Notes: generated by a model from the sequence alone, not told the origin. Positions 1-8,862 are shown, counted from the first letter of the stretch. The stretch: 64,000 nucleotides of DNA from Proteiniclasticum ruminis DSM 24773 (GCF_000701905.1 NZ_JNKC01000009.1:54299-118298), one strand, 5' to 3'. Translations and numbers: made by a program.

Positions 1-1
1 G

Positions 2-154
2 GCACAGGCGAAAGCTGGGCGTGTCTTTCTTTATTACGGGGCAAGGGAGCAAAGAACCTTTCCTGTGATAAACTGGAAGAGAGAAGAAGTCCATCATGGT
101 GGGCAAATACAAAGGGAGCACTCTTTCTTAGGTCAGATTTCGTGCTCCTTTTGA
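2..154 (+). CDS. C-terminal end of an unidentified protein (partial)
   Basis: An open frame enters from the left edge and ends with TGA at 152-154, giving about 50 residues with a balanced composition (it contains VFLYYGAREQRTFPVINWK). No family is recognised. Its stop lies 21 bases before the next start, so it could be the last gene of an operon that includes the oxidoreductase downstream. A second frame over the same bases is also open, so the coding call is tentative. Confidence 0.4.
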   Translation, partial: AQAKAGRVFLYYGAREQRTFPVINWKREEVHHGGQIQREHSFLGQISCSF

Positions 155-175
155 GTGTAGGAGAGTGGTATAAAA

Positions 176-1132
176 ATGAAACAGATCAACTGGGGCATAC
201 TGGGGTATGCCAGAATTGCCAAAAATGAGCTGATTCCGGCAATACTGGAGGCACCTTCCGCCAGTCTATATGGCATCGCTTCTAGAGATTCCGGGAAACG
301 AGAAGAAGCAAGGAGCCTTTTTCCTTTTGAGAAGGTCTATGAGACCTATGAGGCGCTTTTGGAAGATGAGAACATCCAGGCGGTGTATATTCCGCTGCCC
401 AATGCCCTCCACAAAGAGTGGGCGGTAAAGGCCATGGAGAAGGGGAAGCATGTTCTTTGTGAAAAGCCTCTGGCTTTGTCAGAGCATGAAGTGAAGGAAA
501 TGACAGAAGTCAGCGAAATGTATGGCGTCCTTCTCATGGAGGCGTTCATGTACCGCTACACTCCTAGAATGAAAAAGGTTATGGAGATCGTGGGTAGCGG
601 CGTTTTAGGGGAGATTCGTCACATAGACTCCTCGTTCCGTTTTTATCTGGACCGGCCCAATTCCATCAAGATGAAGAAGGAGCTGGGTGGAGGAGCTCTC
701 TATGATGTGGGGTGTTATCCCGTGAGTTTTGCAAACCTCCTTCTGAAGGAAGAGCCACAGGATCTTTTTGTATCTTCTGTCATGGAGGAAGGAGTGGACA
801 TTGAGACATCGGTGCTTCTGACCTATAGTCATGGCGTCACAGCGTCCCTGCACTGTGGTTTCAATGCCTATGGAGTAAACTCTAGTGAGATTCTAGGAAC
901 CAAGGGAAGACTGGTGATTCCAGATACCTTCCTGGAAGAGGAAGGAGCGCTTACCTTCTATCATGAAGGTAAAGTAGAGACTATTTCCGTACCTGGCTGT
1001 CGCCGGTACATGCTAGAAGTGGAGGACTTTTCTCAGGCTGTTATAGAAAAGTCCAGACCGCTCATTACGCTTCAGGAAAGCCTTCTCCAGGCGCGTGTCA
1101 TGGACAGAATCCTCAGAAGCATCTACAAATGA
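176..1132 (+). CDS. Gfo/Idh/MocA family oxidoreductase (copy 1)
   Basis: A 318-residue cytoplasmic NAD(P)-dependent dehydrogenase of the Gfo/Idh/MocA family, which oxidises or reduces sugars, inositols or related polyols. The N-terminus carries a Rossmann nucleotide-binding start (GILGYARIAKN, about residues 7-17). The family signature EKP lies at residues 96-98, with the conserved lysine expected to act in catalysis. GGGALYDVGCY around residue 172 begins the C-terminal alpha/beta substrate domain. Length is normal for the smaller members. A close paralogue lies at 2924-3874, sharing the IPLPN, LHKEW and KHVLCEKPL blocks, so the pair arose by duplication. The substrate cannot be read from the sequence. 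Confidence 0.9.
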   Translation: MKQINWGILGYARIAKNELIPAILEAPSASLYGIASRDSGKREEARSLFPFEKVYETYEALLEDENIQAVYIPLPNALHKEWAVKAMEKGKHVLCEKPLALSEHEVKEMTEVSEMYGVLLMEAFMYRYTPRMKKVMEIVGSGVLGEIRHIDSSFRFYLDRPNSIKMKKELGGGALYDVGCYPVSFANLLLKEEPQDLFVSSVMEEGVDIETSVLLTYSHGVTASLHCGFNAYGVNSSEILGTKGRLVIPDTFLEEEGALTFYHEGKVETISVPGCRRYMLEVEDFSQAVIEKSRPLITLQESLLQARVMDRILRSIYK

Positions 1133-1294
1133 CAGTTTTATCTAAGAATACGCGAATGCATATCAATACAGGAAGTGTATTTAATTATTTATGAAATAAA
1201 TCACGTAAAATCAATAAATATCGGAAATACGGAGTAAATACGATGTAAAACTTTGAAGATAAATGGATGATATGTTTTTTATGGGATTCTAAAG

Positions 1295-1300
1295 TATAAT
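1295..1300 (+). promoter_or_regulatory. Candidate -10 box for the DUF4301 gene
   Basis: TATAAT about 40 bases before the DUF4301 start, in an AT-rich gap. No convincing -35 box is seen at the usual distance, so this is a weak call. Confidence 0.35.
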
Positions 1301-1339
1301 AAGAATAAAACATGAAAAGAAGTATAGTTGGAGGATCTT

Positions 1340-2701
1340 ATGAAAGAGAATTTGGAGAAATTTAAATCTGGAACAAGGTATGTACGTATTGTATCTCCTG
1401 TAACCCGGGAGCATCTGACGAATTCTAATGAAATTTCGGAGGAGTATCTGAACCTTCGCTGCGTAAAGTTTGTGCCTGCCAGTGGCGCTGCCACCAGAAT
1501 GTTTGAGGATCTTTATCAGTATCTGGAAGAGGGAAAAGAGACGGAGGCCATCACGGAGTTTTTTAGTCGTCTGGAAGAATTTCCTTTCTATGAGGATCTC
1601 AAGGACTTTCTTTTAGAGAAGAATCTTCATAAAGATCGGGTGGAAGACCGCAAACGAATCATTGAACATCTACTTTTTGACATGAAGTATGGAGAATACC
1701 CCAAAGCCTTCATCAAAATGAACCGCTATGAGGACTTTTCGGCCATGCCCATTGAGGAGCATCTCTATGAGGGGGAGAGGTATCTGAGCCCGGAAGATCT
1801 GAAGCTTCATTTCACCATCTCTCCAAACCATGAAAAGCTCTTTTTGTCCTATCGAGAGCGTGCACTAGATGCGGGAAAACCTTTGGATATGACCTATTCC
1901 TTCCAGAAGTCCTCCACGGACACAGTGGCAGTGGATTTGGAAAATAAACCCTTTCTTCTAGAAAATGGAGAATATCTCTATAGACCTGGCGGTCATGGAG
2001 CCCTCATTGAAAACCTCAATGATCTGGATGCGGATGTGATCTTCATTAAAAACATCGATAATGTCTGCCATCGGGCGTTCTTAGAGGATACAGTGGATTC
2101 TAAGAAAAAGCTGGCTTCCATCGGCTATGAGATGAAGAAAAGAATCGATGGGTATCTTCTGAAGCTTCTGGAAAACAAGGTGGATCTTCAGGAAGTGAAA
2201 GACTTTCTTTTGAATGATCTTCATATCTCCTATAAAGGAGAGCTCACAAGAGAGAAAGCAGTAGAGTTTCTTAACCGGCCCCTTCGGGTCTGCGGCGTGG
2301 TGAAGAACCAGGGTGAACCTGGTGGAGGACCCTTTGTCCTGGACCAGGGAGACTATACAGATCTTCAGATCTGCGAAAAGAGTGAAGTGGATTTTTCGAA
2401 AGAAGATCAAAGGATGCTTTTTGAGACTTCAGAGTTCTTTAATCCTGTGGATCTGGTGTGCTTTGTAAGAGACTATAAAGGGGAAAAGTTTGATCTTCTT
2501 CGGTACGTGAATGAGGACAGATATTTCATTTCCATGAAGAGCTATAAAGGGAAACCCATCAAAGCCCTGGAACATCCAGGACTCTGGAATGGGGCCATGG
2601 ACAGATGGAATACTCTCTTTGTGGAGGTGCCCCTTTCCACCTTTAATCCGGTGAAGAAGGTGAACGATCTTCTTTCTCCTGGTCATCGGGGCGAAGCTTA
2701 G
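1340..2701 (+). CDS. DUF4301 family protein
   Basis: A 453-residue cytoplasmic protein of unknown function that I assign to DUF4301. Two family blocks are visible: FVPASGAATRMFEDL near residues 44-58, and later RPGGHGALIENLNDLDAD followed by IFIKNIDNV. Both resemble nucleotide or phosphate-binding loops, but no reaction is established. The start is ATG at 1340: GGAGG at 1330-1334 sits 5 bases before it, and the in-frame TTG at 1328 overlaps that ribosome site. It stands alone between two paralogous oxidoreductases and is followed by a terminator-like hairpin. The family is best known from Bacteroidota, so its presence here may reflect transfer. Confidence 0.8.
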   Translation: MKENLEKFKSGTRYVRIVSPVTREHLTNSNEISEEYLNLRCVKFVPASGAATRMFEDLYQYLEEGKETEAITEFFSRLEEFPFYEDLKDFLLEKNLHKDRVEDRKRIIEHLLFDMKYGEYPKAFIKMNRYEDFSAMPIEEHLYEGERYLSPEDLKLHFTISPNHEKLFLSYRERALDAGKPLDMTYSFQKSSTDTVAVDLENKPFLLENGEYLYRPGGHGALIENLNDLDADVIFIKNIDNVCHRAFLEDTVDSKKKLASIGYEMKKRIDGYLLKLLENKVDLQEVKDFLLNDLHISYKGELTREKAVEFLNRPLRVCGVVKNQGEPGGGPFVLDQGDYTDLQICEKSEVDFSKEDQRMLFETSEFFNPVDLVCFVRDYKGEKFDLLRYVNEDRYFISMKSYKGKPIKALEHPGLWNGAMDRWNTLFVEVPLSTFNPVKKVNDLLSPGHRGEA

Positions 2702-2723
2702 GCAGTAAAGATAGTACTATAAT

Positions 2724-2776
2724 GGACAGGAGAGGGTTAGAGAGCAGTCTACTTCCTCCACTGTCCTTTTCTTTTT
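2724..2776 (+). terminator. Terminator-like hairpin after the DUF4301 gene
   Basis: GGACAG at 2724-2729 pairs with CTGTCC at 2761-2766, with additional imperfect purine/pyrimidine pairing inside, followed by a T-rich tail. It lies 23 bases after the stop codon. Confidence 0.6.
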
Positions 2777-2923
2777 CCCATTGTTCAAAAATTCTTAAGG
2801 AGTGTTTTCCTCCTGTTCATGTCAAGGTAAAAGATTATGCCTATACTCCTTAGTAGCAGCTTTTTTAAAAAGCTGATTAAAAAGAATGAGATAAAAAAAG
2901 ATAGATACCAACGGAGGTAGGAC

Positions 2924-3874
2924 ATGAAAAAGATTAATTGGGGAATATTAGGGTATGCATCCATTGCCAAGGAATCAGGCATTCCAGCCATACTGGATTC
3001 CAAACATTCTCATCTGTATGCCCTGGCAAGCCAAGATGAGGAAGAGATCCAAGAGGCGAGGATAAAAGAGCCCTTTGATCAGATCTATGGGTCCTATGAA
3101 GAGCTTCTGGAGGACAGAGACGTCCATGCGGTATACATTCCGCTGCCCAACAGTCTTCATAAGGAGTGGACCGTGAAGGCACTGGAAAAAGGAAAGCATG
3201 TGCTTTGTGAGAAGCCTCTGGGTCTTACAGAAGACGAGGTGGTCCATATGATGAAGCGGGCGGAAGAACAGGACAGACTCCTCATGGAAGGCTTTATGTA
3301 CCGCTATACTCCAAGAATACAGAAAGTAATGGAGATTGTGGACAGTGGTGTCTTAGGAGAAACCAGGCACATTGATGCTTCCTTCCGATTCATGATGGAA
3401 GAGGAAGGAGACATCCGTATGGACAAGGACCTGGGTGGAGGTGCTCTTTATGATGTGGGCAGTTATGGCGTGAACTTCCTGACGCTTCTGATGAAAAAAG
3501 AGCCCATCAGTATCCTGGGAACAAAGAAAGTAGAAGAAGGTGTTGATGTTCAGAGCACGGTGCTTTTTGAATATGAGAATGGAGTTACTGCGGTGATCCA
3601 CAGCGGCTTCAATTCCTTTGAGAAGAATGAGGCAGAGATCATTGGCACCCAGGGAAGACTGGTGATTCCGGATCCATTCCTCTACAACGACGGAACTATA
3701 ACGCTTCATCTAGAGGGAAAGAAGGAAGACATCTATGTGGAGCCTTGTGAGAAGTTTACAGAGGAGTTTGAGGACTTTTCTGTGAGCATTCTGGACGGAA
3801 AGCTTCCGCTTTTGTCCCTTGCTGAGACCAGGATGAATGCTAGGATTCTAGACAGGATCTTTGCCGTGATTTAA
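2924..3874 (+). CDS. Gfo/Idh/MocA family oxidoreductase (copy 2)
   Basis: A 316-residue paralogue of the protein at 176-1132, with the same architecture: N-terminal Rossmann fold (GILGYASIAKE), EKP at residues 96-98, and GGGALYDVGSYG opening the substrate domain. Copy 1 has a cysteine (DVGCYP) where this copy has serine (DVGSYG), and the stretch just before it differs, so substrate preference may differ. ACGGAGG lies just upstream of the ATG. It is flanked by its own upstream gap and the promoter of the next gene, so it is probably monocistronic. Likely acts on a sugar-like substrate; not resolvable further. Confidence 0.9.
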   Translation: MKKINWGILGYASIAKESGIPAILDSKHSHLYALASQDEEEIQEARIKEPFDQIYGSYEELLEDRDVHAVYIPLPNSLHKEWTVKALEKGKHVLCEKPLGLTEDEVVHMMKRAEEQDRLLMEGFMYRYTPRIQKVMEIVDSGVLGETRHIDASFRFMMEEEGDIRMDKDLGGGALYDVGSYGVNFLTLLMKKEPISILGTKKVEEGVDVQSTVLFEYENGVTAVIHSGFNSFEKNEAEIIGTQGRLVIPDPFLYNDGTITLHLEGKKEDIYVEPCEKFTEEFEDFSVSILDGKLPLLSLAETRMNARILDRIFAVI

Positions 3875-3962
3875 GGATAAATACTGGCAGGGTTCTCGAA
3901 ATTTCTGTTTCCATTTCTCTTTCAAAGTACTCTAAGAAGTTGATAATTTCTTAAGAATTTCA

Positions 3963-3971
3963 TGATATAAT
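3963..3971 (+). promoter_or_regulatory. Extended -10 promoter for the DJ-1/PfpI gene
   Basis: TGATATAAT gives an extended -10 (TG one base before TATAAT), about 60 bases before the start codon. A TTGATA lies about 20 bases upstream, too far to be an ideal -35. Confidence 0.5.
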
Positions 3972-4029
3972 GAGTAAAACATTGAAGAAATCAGTGGAAT
4001 GATCAAGAAATGATTCGGAGGGATGAAAG

Positions 4030-4614
4030 ATGAGCGGTAAAAGAGCATTGGTGCTGCTGGCACCTGGATTTGAGGAGATTGAAGCGGTTTCTGTCATAGA
4101 TATCTTAAGAAGAGCCAAGGTGAAAGTGCAAGTGGCGTCTATTACAGAAAAAGAGGATGTGACAGGATCTCATAATATCACGCTGAAAAGTGACGTTCGT
4201 TTGGAGTTCATTGACATCTATAATGATGACTATGATTTGGTGTATCTTCCAGGAGGCGTTCCTGGTGTGAACAATCTGGCAGCCAGCGAAAAAGTGCTGG
4301 ATCTTCTTCGAAAATACAATGAAGATCAGGTGCTCATAGGGGCTATTTGCGCAGCACCTTGGGTGCTGGAGGAAGCTGGGGTTCTAAAGGGCCATGAGGC
4401 CACTTCTGCACCAACCTTCGAAGAGAAGATTCATCCGGACAAGTATGTTCATGAAGTCTTCGTAAAGTCCGGAAACATTCTTACTTCAAGAGGAGCGGGC
4501 ACATCGATGGAAATGGGATTCTCTCTTCTGGAGGCTTTAGGGCTTCAAGAGGATGCGGCAAAGCTTCGGGAAGATATGCAGTATAACTTCCTTCTGGAAA
4601 AGAAAGGAAAGTAG
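4030..4614 (+). CDS. DJ-1/PfpI family protein
   Basis: A 194-residue cytoplasmic protein of the DJ-1/ThiJ/PfpI superfamily. Members include deglycase-like, chaperone and stress proteins; older annotations linking them to thiamine synthesis are unreliable. Visible marks are APGFEEIEA near residues 11-19, which supplies the conserved glutamate, and the nucleophile elbow IGAICAAPWVL with Cys107. TSRGAGTSMEMGF near the C-terminus is also typical of the DJ-1 branch. Full length for the family. Transcribed alone, with an extended -10 promoter upstream and a terminator downstream. Confidence 0.9.
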   Translation: MSGKRALVLLAPGFEEIEAVSVIDILRRAKVKVQVASITEKEDVTGSHNITLKSDVRLEFIDIYNDDYDLVYLPGGVPGVNNLAASEKVLDLLRKYNEDQVLIGAICAAPWVLEEAGVLKGHEATSAPTFEEKIHPDKYVHEVFVKSGNILTSRGAGTSMEMGFSLLEALGLQEDAAKLREDMQYNFLLEKKGK

Positions 4615-4670
4615 AATCCCTGTACATCGCAGATGAAAAGAGTCTCCATGTATAGAACTATGAATTTTGG

Positions 4671-4701
4671 GAATCTCTGAGTAAAATCAGGGATTCTTTT
4701 T
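4671..4701 (+). terminator. Rho-independent terminator after the DJ-1/PfpI gene
   Basis: GAATCTCTGA and TCAGGGATTC pair across a short loop and are followed by TTTTT. Confidence 0.8.
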
Positions 4702-4729
4702 GCATTCTCTTGAAAAAATTGGCTATAAT
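4700..4729 (+). promoter_or_regulatory. Candidate recJ promoter
   Basis: TTGCAT at 4700-4705 and TATAAT at 4724-4729 are 18 bases apart, 45 bases before recJ. The -35 box overlaps the T-run of the preceding terminator, a compact arrangement. Confidence 0.55.
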
Positions 4730-4773
4730 GAATGGTATGAATGAAAATATGAGAAAGAACAGGATAAGAGAAC

Positions 4774-6531
4774 ATGCAGAGTAAATGGATGATGAAGAAT
4801 ATCAGGACAGATTATGGTGCGCTGAGTAGAGCGCTGAATCTTCCAGAAGAGATTGCCAGATGCCTTGTGAACCGGTGTCCAGGAACCTTGGAGGAGATGA
4901 AGGCATATCTTCACCCCAGCCTTTCGGATCTTCACGATCCGGGTCTTATGAAGGATATGGACTTGGCGGTGGATCTGATTTTAACGGCCTTGGAGGAAGA
5001 AAAGAGAATTCGCCTCGTAGGGGATTTTGACATTGATGGATCCATGAGCATCTATATCGCGCTGTCAGCGCTGAGAGAAGTGGATGCTCTGGTGGACTAC
5101 GAGATTCCAGACCGGGTAAAGGACGGCTATGGCATCAATAAAGATATGGTGGAGAAAGCCAAAGAAGAGGGGATTGATCTTCTTATTACCTTTGACAATG
5201 GTATTTCAGCCTTCGAAGCGGTGCAGCATGCCAAGGACCTGGGTATGGACATTATCGTTACGGACCATCATGATATTCCTTATAGTATAGAAGGAGATGA
5301 GAAGAAGCAGGTGCTGCACCCAGCGGACGCTGTGGTGAACCCCAAGCAGGAAGGGTGCTCTTACCCCTACAAAGGGCTTTGCGGCGCTGTGGTGGCGTTT
5401 AAACTCATCATAAAGCTCTATGAGGTCATGGGGATCGAAGAGGATGTGGTCACGAGGTATCTTCCTTATGCTGCCATTGCCACCGTGGGAGACATCATGG
5501 ACCTTACGGGAGAAAACAGGATCATTGTGAAACATGGCTTAGCCCTACTGAAGAATAGTAAAAATGAAGGTCTACTTGCCTTAGCAGAGGCTGCTGATCT
5601 TTCTCTTACAGATGTCTCCACCTACAGCATCGGTTTTGTTCTAGGCCCATGCTTTAATGCGGCAGGCAGACTGGCCACGGCGAGAAAGAGTGTGGAGCTT
5701 CTGTTTTCAAAAGGGGAAGAAGCCAGAAGACTCGCAAGGGAGCTTTATCAGCTGAACCAGACCAGAAAGGCCATGACAGAAGAGGGCATCATCCTTGCGG
5801 AGGACGTAATCCGTACCCATGGCTACCAAGAGGACCATGTGATGGTTCTGCATCTGGAGGACGTTCATGAGAGCCTTGCTGGAATTATTGCAGGAAGAGT
5901 GAAGGAGAGATACTACAGACCAGCCATTGTCTTGACCACCACAGAAAATGGGCTGAAAGGATCTGCTAGATCCATTGAGGAGTATAATATTTTTGAAGGG
6001 CTCAGCAGTGTGAAGGAGCATCTGAAAAAATTTGGTGGACACCCCATGGCGGCAGGGCTTACTATAGAAGAGGAGCATTTGAACTTATTGAGAGCGAGTC
6101 TGAATCAGAATTCAGAGCTGTCAGAAGAGGATCTTTTGCCGAAGGTGCGTATTGATGCCAGGCTTTCGCCTGGGAAGATCACAGAAAGCTTTGTCCGTGC
6201 TCTGGATGCTCTGGAACCTTTTGGCAAGGAGAATCCGAAGCCCGTCTTTGCGGAGAAGGAGCTTACCATTTCTCAGATCTATGTTCTAGGACAGAAGAAA
6301 GACCATCTGAAGTTTCTTTTCCAGTCGGAAACTTCCTTGGTGGAAGGTATCTATTTCTATGGGGTGAAGAAACTGGAGGATTATTATAGGGAGGTCCATG
6401 GCATGGAGCCTGAAAGACTGGATCTTTTGCTGAAAGACAAGAAGGTGGATCTTCTTTTCTATCCGGATCTCAACACCTACAACGGCATCACCAGAGTACA
6501 GTTGAAAATACTGGATCTCCGAATTTCTTAA
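4774..6531 (+). CDS. recJ: Single-stranded-DNA-specific exonuclease RecJ
   Basis: A 585-residue DHH-superfamily nuclease that degrades single-stranded DNA 5' to 3' in recombination and repair. The metal-binding motif GDFDIDG (residues 83-89) and the DHH motif TDHHDIP (residues 163-169) are intact. The later FGGHPMAAGL is the DHHA1 motif, and an OB-fold-like C-terminal region follows. Length is within the range of RecJ proteins. AGGA lies 9 bases before the ATG. It appears to be transcribed from its own promoter. Confidence 0.93.
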   Translation: MQSKWMMKNIRTDYGALSRALNLPEEIARCLVNRCPGTLEEMKAYLHPSLSDLHDPGLMKDMDLAVDLILTALEEEKRIRLVGDFDIDGSMSIYIALSALREVDALVDYEIPDRVKDGYGINKDMVEKAKEEGIDLLITFDNGISAFEAVQHAKDLGMDIIVTDHHDIPYSIEGDEKKQVLHPADAVVNPKQEGCSYPYKGLCGAVVAFKLIIKLYEVMGIEEDVVTRYLPYAAIATVGDIMDLTGENRIIVKHGLALLKNSKNEGLLALAEAADLSLTDVSTYSIGFVLGPCFNAAGRLATARKSVELLFSKGEEARRLARELYQLNQTRKAMTEEGIILAEDVIRTHGYQEDHVMVLHLEDVHESLAGIIAGRVKERYYRPAIVLTTTENGLKGSARSIEEYNIFEGLSSVKEHLKKFGGHPMAAGLTIEEEHLNLLRASLNQNSELSEEDLLPKVRIDARLSPGKITESFVRALDALEPFGKENPKPVFAEKELTISQIYVLGQKKDHLKFLFQSETSLVEGIYFYGVKKLEDYYREVHGMEPERLDLLLKDKKVDLLFYPDLNTYNGITRVQLKILDLRIS

Positions 6532-6562
6532 GTTCTTCTAAAGTGATATATTTTTACGGTAT

Positions 6563-6590
6563 TTGATTGCAAAGTGGTATTAAGTATGCT
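6563..6590 (+). promoter_or_regulatory. Candidate promoter of a small RNA
   Basis: TTGATT at 6563-6568 and TATGCT at 6585-6590 are spaced by 16 bases. They sit just after recJ and before a structured, non-coding stretch. Confidence 0.4.
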
Positions 6591-6597
6591 AAATTAA

Positions 6598-6760
6598 ATC
6601 TTGTGATTGTTATTCCGTCTTTCGCGGACAACCGGTTCTTTACTCGCAGAGAGGAAGCTCGGAGCATCATACCACTGGAACCTGGCAGAAACAAGCAAAA
6701 ACCTCTATCTATTGCGTGATGATTGAAGCCTAAGCTAGTATATGCCAGGTTCCTTTTTTT
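6598..6760 (+). ncRNA. Candidate structured RNA of unknown class
   Basis: About 160 bases between recJ and the convergent sortase gene hold no credible ORF but several possible helices. One joins CCGGTTC to the GGAAGCTCGG region near 6632-6662. A terminal 11-bp perfect stem pairs GGAACCTGGCA (6677-6687) with TGCCAGGTTCC (6743-6753), followed by seven T. ATCAT near 6665 and ATGAT near 6717 could also pair. No coding gene follows on this strand, so it is either an independent small RNA ended by that stem or the recJ 3' UTR. It does not match the 6S, SRP or RNase P layouts I can recall. The boundaries are estimates. Confidence 0.45.
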
Positions 6761-6783
6761 GAAAATTGAGAAGTAATCATAAT

Positions 6784-6829
6784 AAATAGAGCCCTCATCT
6801 GAAGTTTTCTTCAGATGAGGGCTCTATTT
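6784..6829. terminator. Bidirectional terminator
   Basis: A perfect 21-bp stem (6784-6804 with 6809-6829) with a TTTT loop, AAATAGAG at one end and CTCTATTT at the other. It separates plus-strand recJ and the RNA candidate from the minus-strand sortase gene and could stop both. Confidence 0.85.
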
Positions 6830-6854
6830 GCTTTAGTGCTTTAGTTCTCCCTGG

Positions 6855-7553
6855 TCAGTTGGCAGCATTATACGCGGCTTCTGAGTGGAGCAGGTCTTTA
6901 GAATAGGGGTAGGAGGTCTTGAAATCTGCCATGACAAAGTAGCGTTTGCCCGTGGAAGAAGAGTAGTAGCAGGTCATGAGGGAAAGTATGGCGTTTCCTC
7001 TCTTTTTTGCTTCCTGATCTTCAATGATGTACACGGCGGTGTCTGGTACGGTGGTCACATCATAGGCAACATACTCATAAATGGTCTCATTGTCTGTGAG
7101 CCTGATAATGTCTCCTTTTTTCACATCCATGAGGGAGCCAAAAAGAATATTTTTATCTTTGGAATAATGACCGGCAAGGGGGTAGTTTCCTTGTCCCATC
7201 TTCTGGTCTTTTCTCATGGAGGCAGAGCCTGCAAGAAGATTTGCATTGTTGATGCCCTTAAATATCGGGATGTTCATATCGACGCTGGGAATGACCAGTT
7301 GCCCAATGAGCAGGTTCTTATTGATTTTACTAGCATCCAGGAGAGTACCTGTGACGCTGATATCTTCTACGATGGAGAAATCAAATTCTGCTTCTTCATT
7401 CTGTTCATTTTCTTTGATCTTCTCAGGTGGATAATCAGCCACAACCTCAACGGTGTTATTGATGGTATTTTGAATGACCTGATCTTTTATTTTTGGGGTA
7501 AAGATCAGGAGCAGGCCAAATGCTATGAGGAGTACTGCAAAAAACTTCTTCAT
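6855..7553 (-). CDS. Class A sortase
   Basis: A 232-residue membrane-anchored transpeptidase that cleaves LPXTG-type signals and joins surface proteins to peptidoglycan. A single N-terminal membrane segment (about residues 4-20) leads to an acidic linker and the sortase barrel. The catalytic triad is readable: His129 in LAGHYS, Cys195 in SLMTCYYS and Arg204 in GKRYFV. The N-terminal anchor and IPSVDMNIPI block fit class A (housekeeping). Its only visible candidate substrate here is the decayed LPSTG adhesin at about 53.4-55.7 kb. It lies downstream of an LCP gene on the same strand but behind that gene's terminator, so it probably has its own promoter. Confidence 0.9.
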   Translation of the reverse strand: MKKFFAVLLIAFGLLLIFTPKIKDQVIQNTINNTVEVVADYPPEKIKENEQNEEAEFDFSIVEDISVTGTLLDASKINKNLLIGQLVIPSVDMNIPIFKGINNANLLAGSASMRKDQKMGQGNYPLAGHYSKDKNILFGSLMDVKKGDIIRLTDNETIYEYVAYDVTTVPDTAVYIIEDQEAKKRGNAILSLMTCYYSSSTGKRYFVMADFKTSYPYSKDLLHSEAAYNAAN

Positions 7554-7683
7554 ATAAATCCCTCTTTCATGACTTCTTTTATAACTATAACATTGTATGG
7601 TGGTGGCTTCAACGGAAAGAAAGTTACAAATCTGTTTTGAGTCTTTGTTGTTTGATTATTGGAGCAGTGTTTCACAGAAGGAG

Positions 7684-7723
7684 AAAAAAAGAGCACTGCA
7701 GAACGTTGTATTCTGTAGTGCTC
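7684..7723 (-). terminator. Terminator of LCP gene 1
   Basis: Read on the minus strand, GAGCACTACAGAA and TTCTGCAGTGCTC form a 13-bp stem with one mismatch, followed by seven T. It lies just after the LCP stop codon. Confidence 0.88.
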
Positions 7724-7730
7724 AAGAACT

Positions 7731-8750
7731 CTAATTGGTTGTTTTTTCATCTAGGTAGATGTATCTACCGATACTATGGATTGCTGACTCACGATTGAAG
7801 ACATAATAGTAGATGCCCTTGATGGTTTGTCCACTGGAATAACTGTCTTCAGGGAAGCGGTTCTGCTCCACTGTTCTAATACCACTGGTCACTACATTTC
7901 CTGCAATACTTAGAATGTCGTTAGAAGCCATGTTTGTTGTTACTAATGGCATAATCTTACTTAAGATACCAGGATAGGAAGTCACAGACTTATCAAGCAT
8001 CTTCTTGATGATTGCTTCCATAACGGTTCTTTGACGTTCAGATCGAGCAAAGTCAGAATCTATTTTTCTGATTCTACTGTATTGTAGTGCTTGGGCACCA
8101 GTTAGATTATAGGTTCCTGCTGAAGATATTCCAGATATTTTTGATGCTTCAGCGTTGGTAACCTTTATACTAACGCCCCCCAAAATATCAACAATTTTAG
8201 GTAGTGTTGTAAAGTTTACGGTGGCAAAGTTCTTAATATCTAGATGGAAGTTGGAGTTCAAAGTCTTCAGCGCCAGTTCAGGACCTCCGAAGGCATAAGC
8301 GTGGTTTACCTTATCCATTCCTCGATCTGGGATATTCACATAGCTGTCTCTGATGATGGAGGAAAGCTTGATTTTCTTGGAATTTCTATCAATGGTCACA
8401 ATCATGATGGCATCGCTTCGGCCTCGTTTTCCGATGGGAGCGTCTACCCCAAAGAGAGCAATATTTGTAATTCCATTTACATCCTCATAATAAAAAGGAA
8501 GATCTCCGTTTTCTCCCACACCTCCGGGGATTTCAACCCCTTCTTCATATTCAAACTCAAATTCCTTATCACCAATTCCAAGTCCTTCATCGTCTGTTGT
8601 TATAGCTTCTTTATTAGTGGAGTTCAGCAGACTATGTACATAAGCATAACCGAACCCACTGAGAAAAAGTATAACAGCCAGGGCAATGAGTAAAGGTGTT
8701 TTCACATTTTTCTTTTTTTTGTTTACAGTCTTATATTCTCTTCTCTTCAT
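7731..8750 (-). CDS. LytR-CpsA-Psr (LCP) family protein (copy 1)
   Basis: A 339-residue membrane protein of the LCP family, which transfers undecaprenyl-phosphate-linked polymers (teichoic acid, capsule) onto peptidoglycan outside the cell. A lysine/arginine-rich cytoplasmic start is followed by one membrane segment (about residues 19-38), an acidic linker, then the LCP domain. That domain shows NIALFGVDAP, GRSDAIMIVTI, SSIIRDSYVNIP and MDKVNHAYAFGG, which carry the conserved aspartates and arginines of the pyrophosphate-binding site. CGGAGG lies 8 bases before the ATG. A close paralogue lies at 33683-34699; the two flank the AT-rich polysaccharide cluster. Confidence 0.93.
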   Translation of the reverse strand: MKRREYKTVNKKKKNVKTPLLIALAVILFLSGFGYAYVHSLLNSTNKEAITTDDEGLGIGDKEFEFEYEEGVEIPGGVGENGDLPFYYEDVNGITNIALFGVDAPIGKRGRSDAIMIVTIDRNSKKIKLSSIIRDSYVNIPDRGMDKVNHAYAFGGPELALKTLNSNFHLDIKNFATVNFTTLPKIVDILGGVSIKVTNAEASKISGISSAGTYNLTGAQALQYSRIRKIDSDFARSERQRTVMEAIIKKMLDKSVTSYPGILSKIMPLVTTNMASNDILSIAGNVVTSGIRTVEQNRFPEDSYSSGQTIKGIYYYVFNRESAIHSIGRYIYLDEKTTN

Positions 8751-8862
8751 TAAAGTACCTCCGAGGGACTATATTATATTATTATTTCAATTTACAATTA
8801 TACAGTATATTTGGCTGAAAATATGACAAATTAGATAAATTAAGAAATATTCAACCAAAACT

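Noticed and set aside
6598..6760. 6S RNA, SRP RNA or RNase P RNA
   Set aside because: The 3' stem pairs with an internal segment rather than the 5' end, and the conserved SRP and RNase P core motifs are not seen.
6885..7640. A 251-codon open frame on the plus strand
   Set aside because: It is the complement of the class A sortase gene, whose catalytic His, Cys and Arg are all in place; the plus-strand product has no family features.
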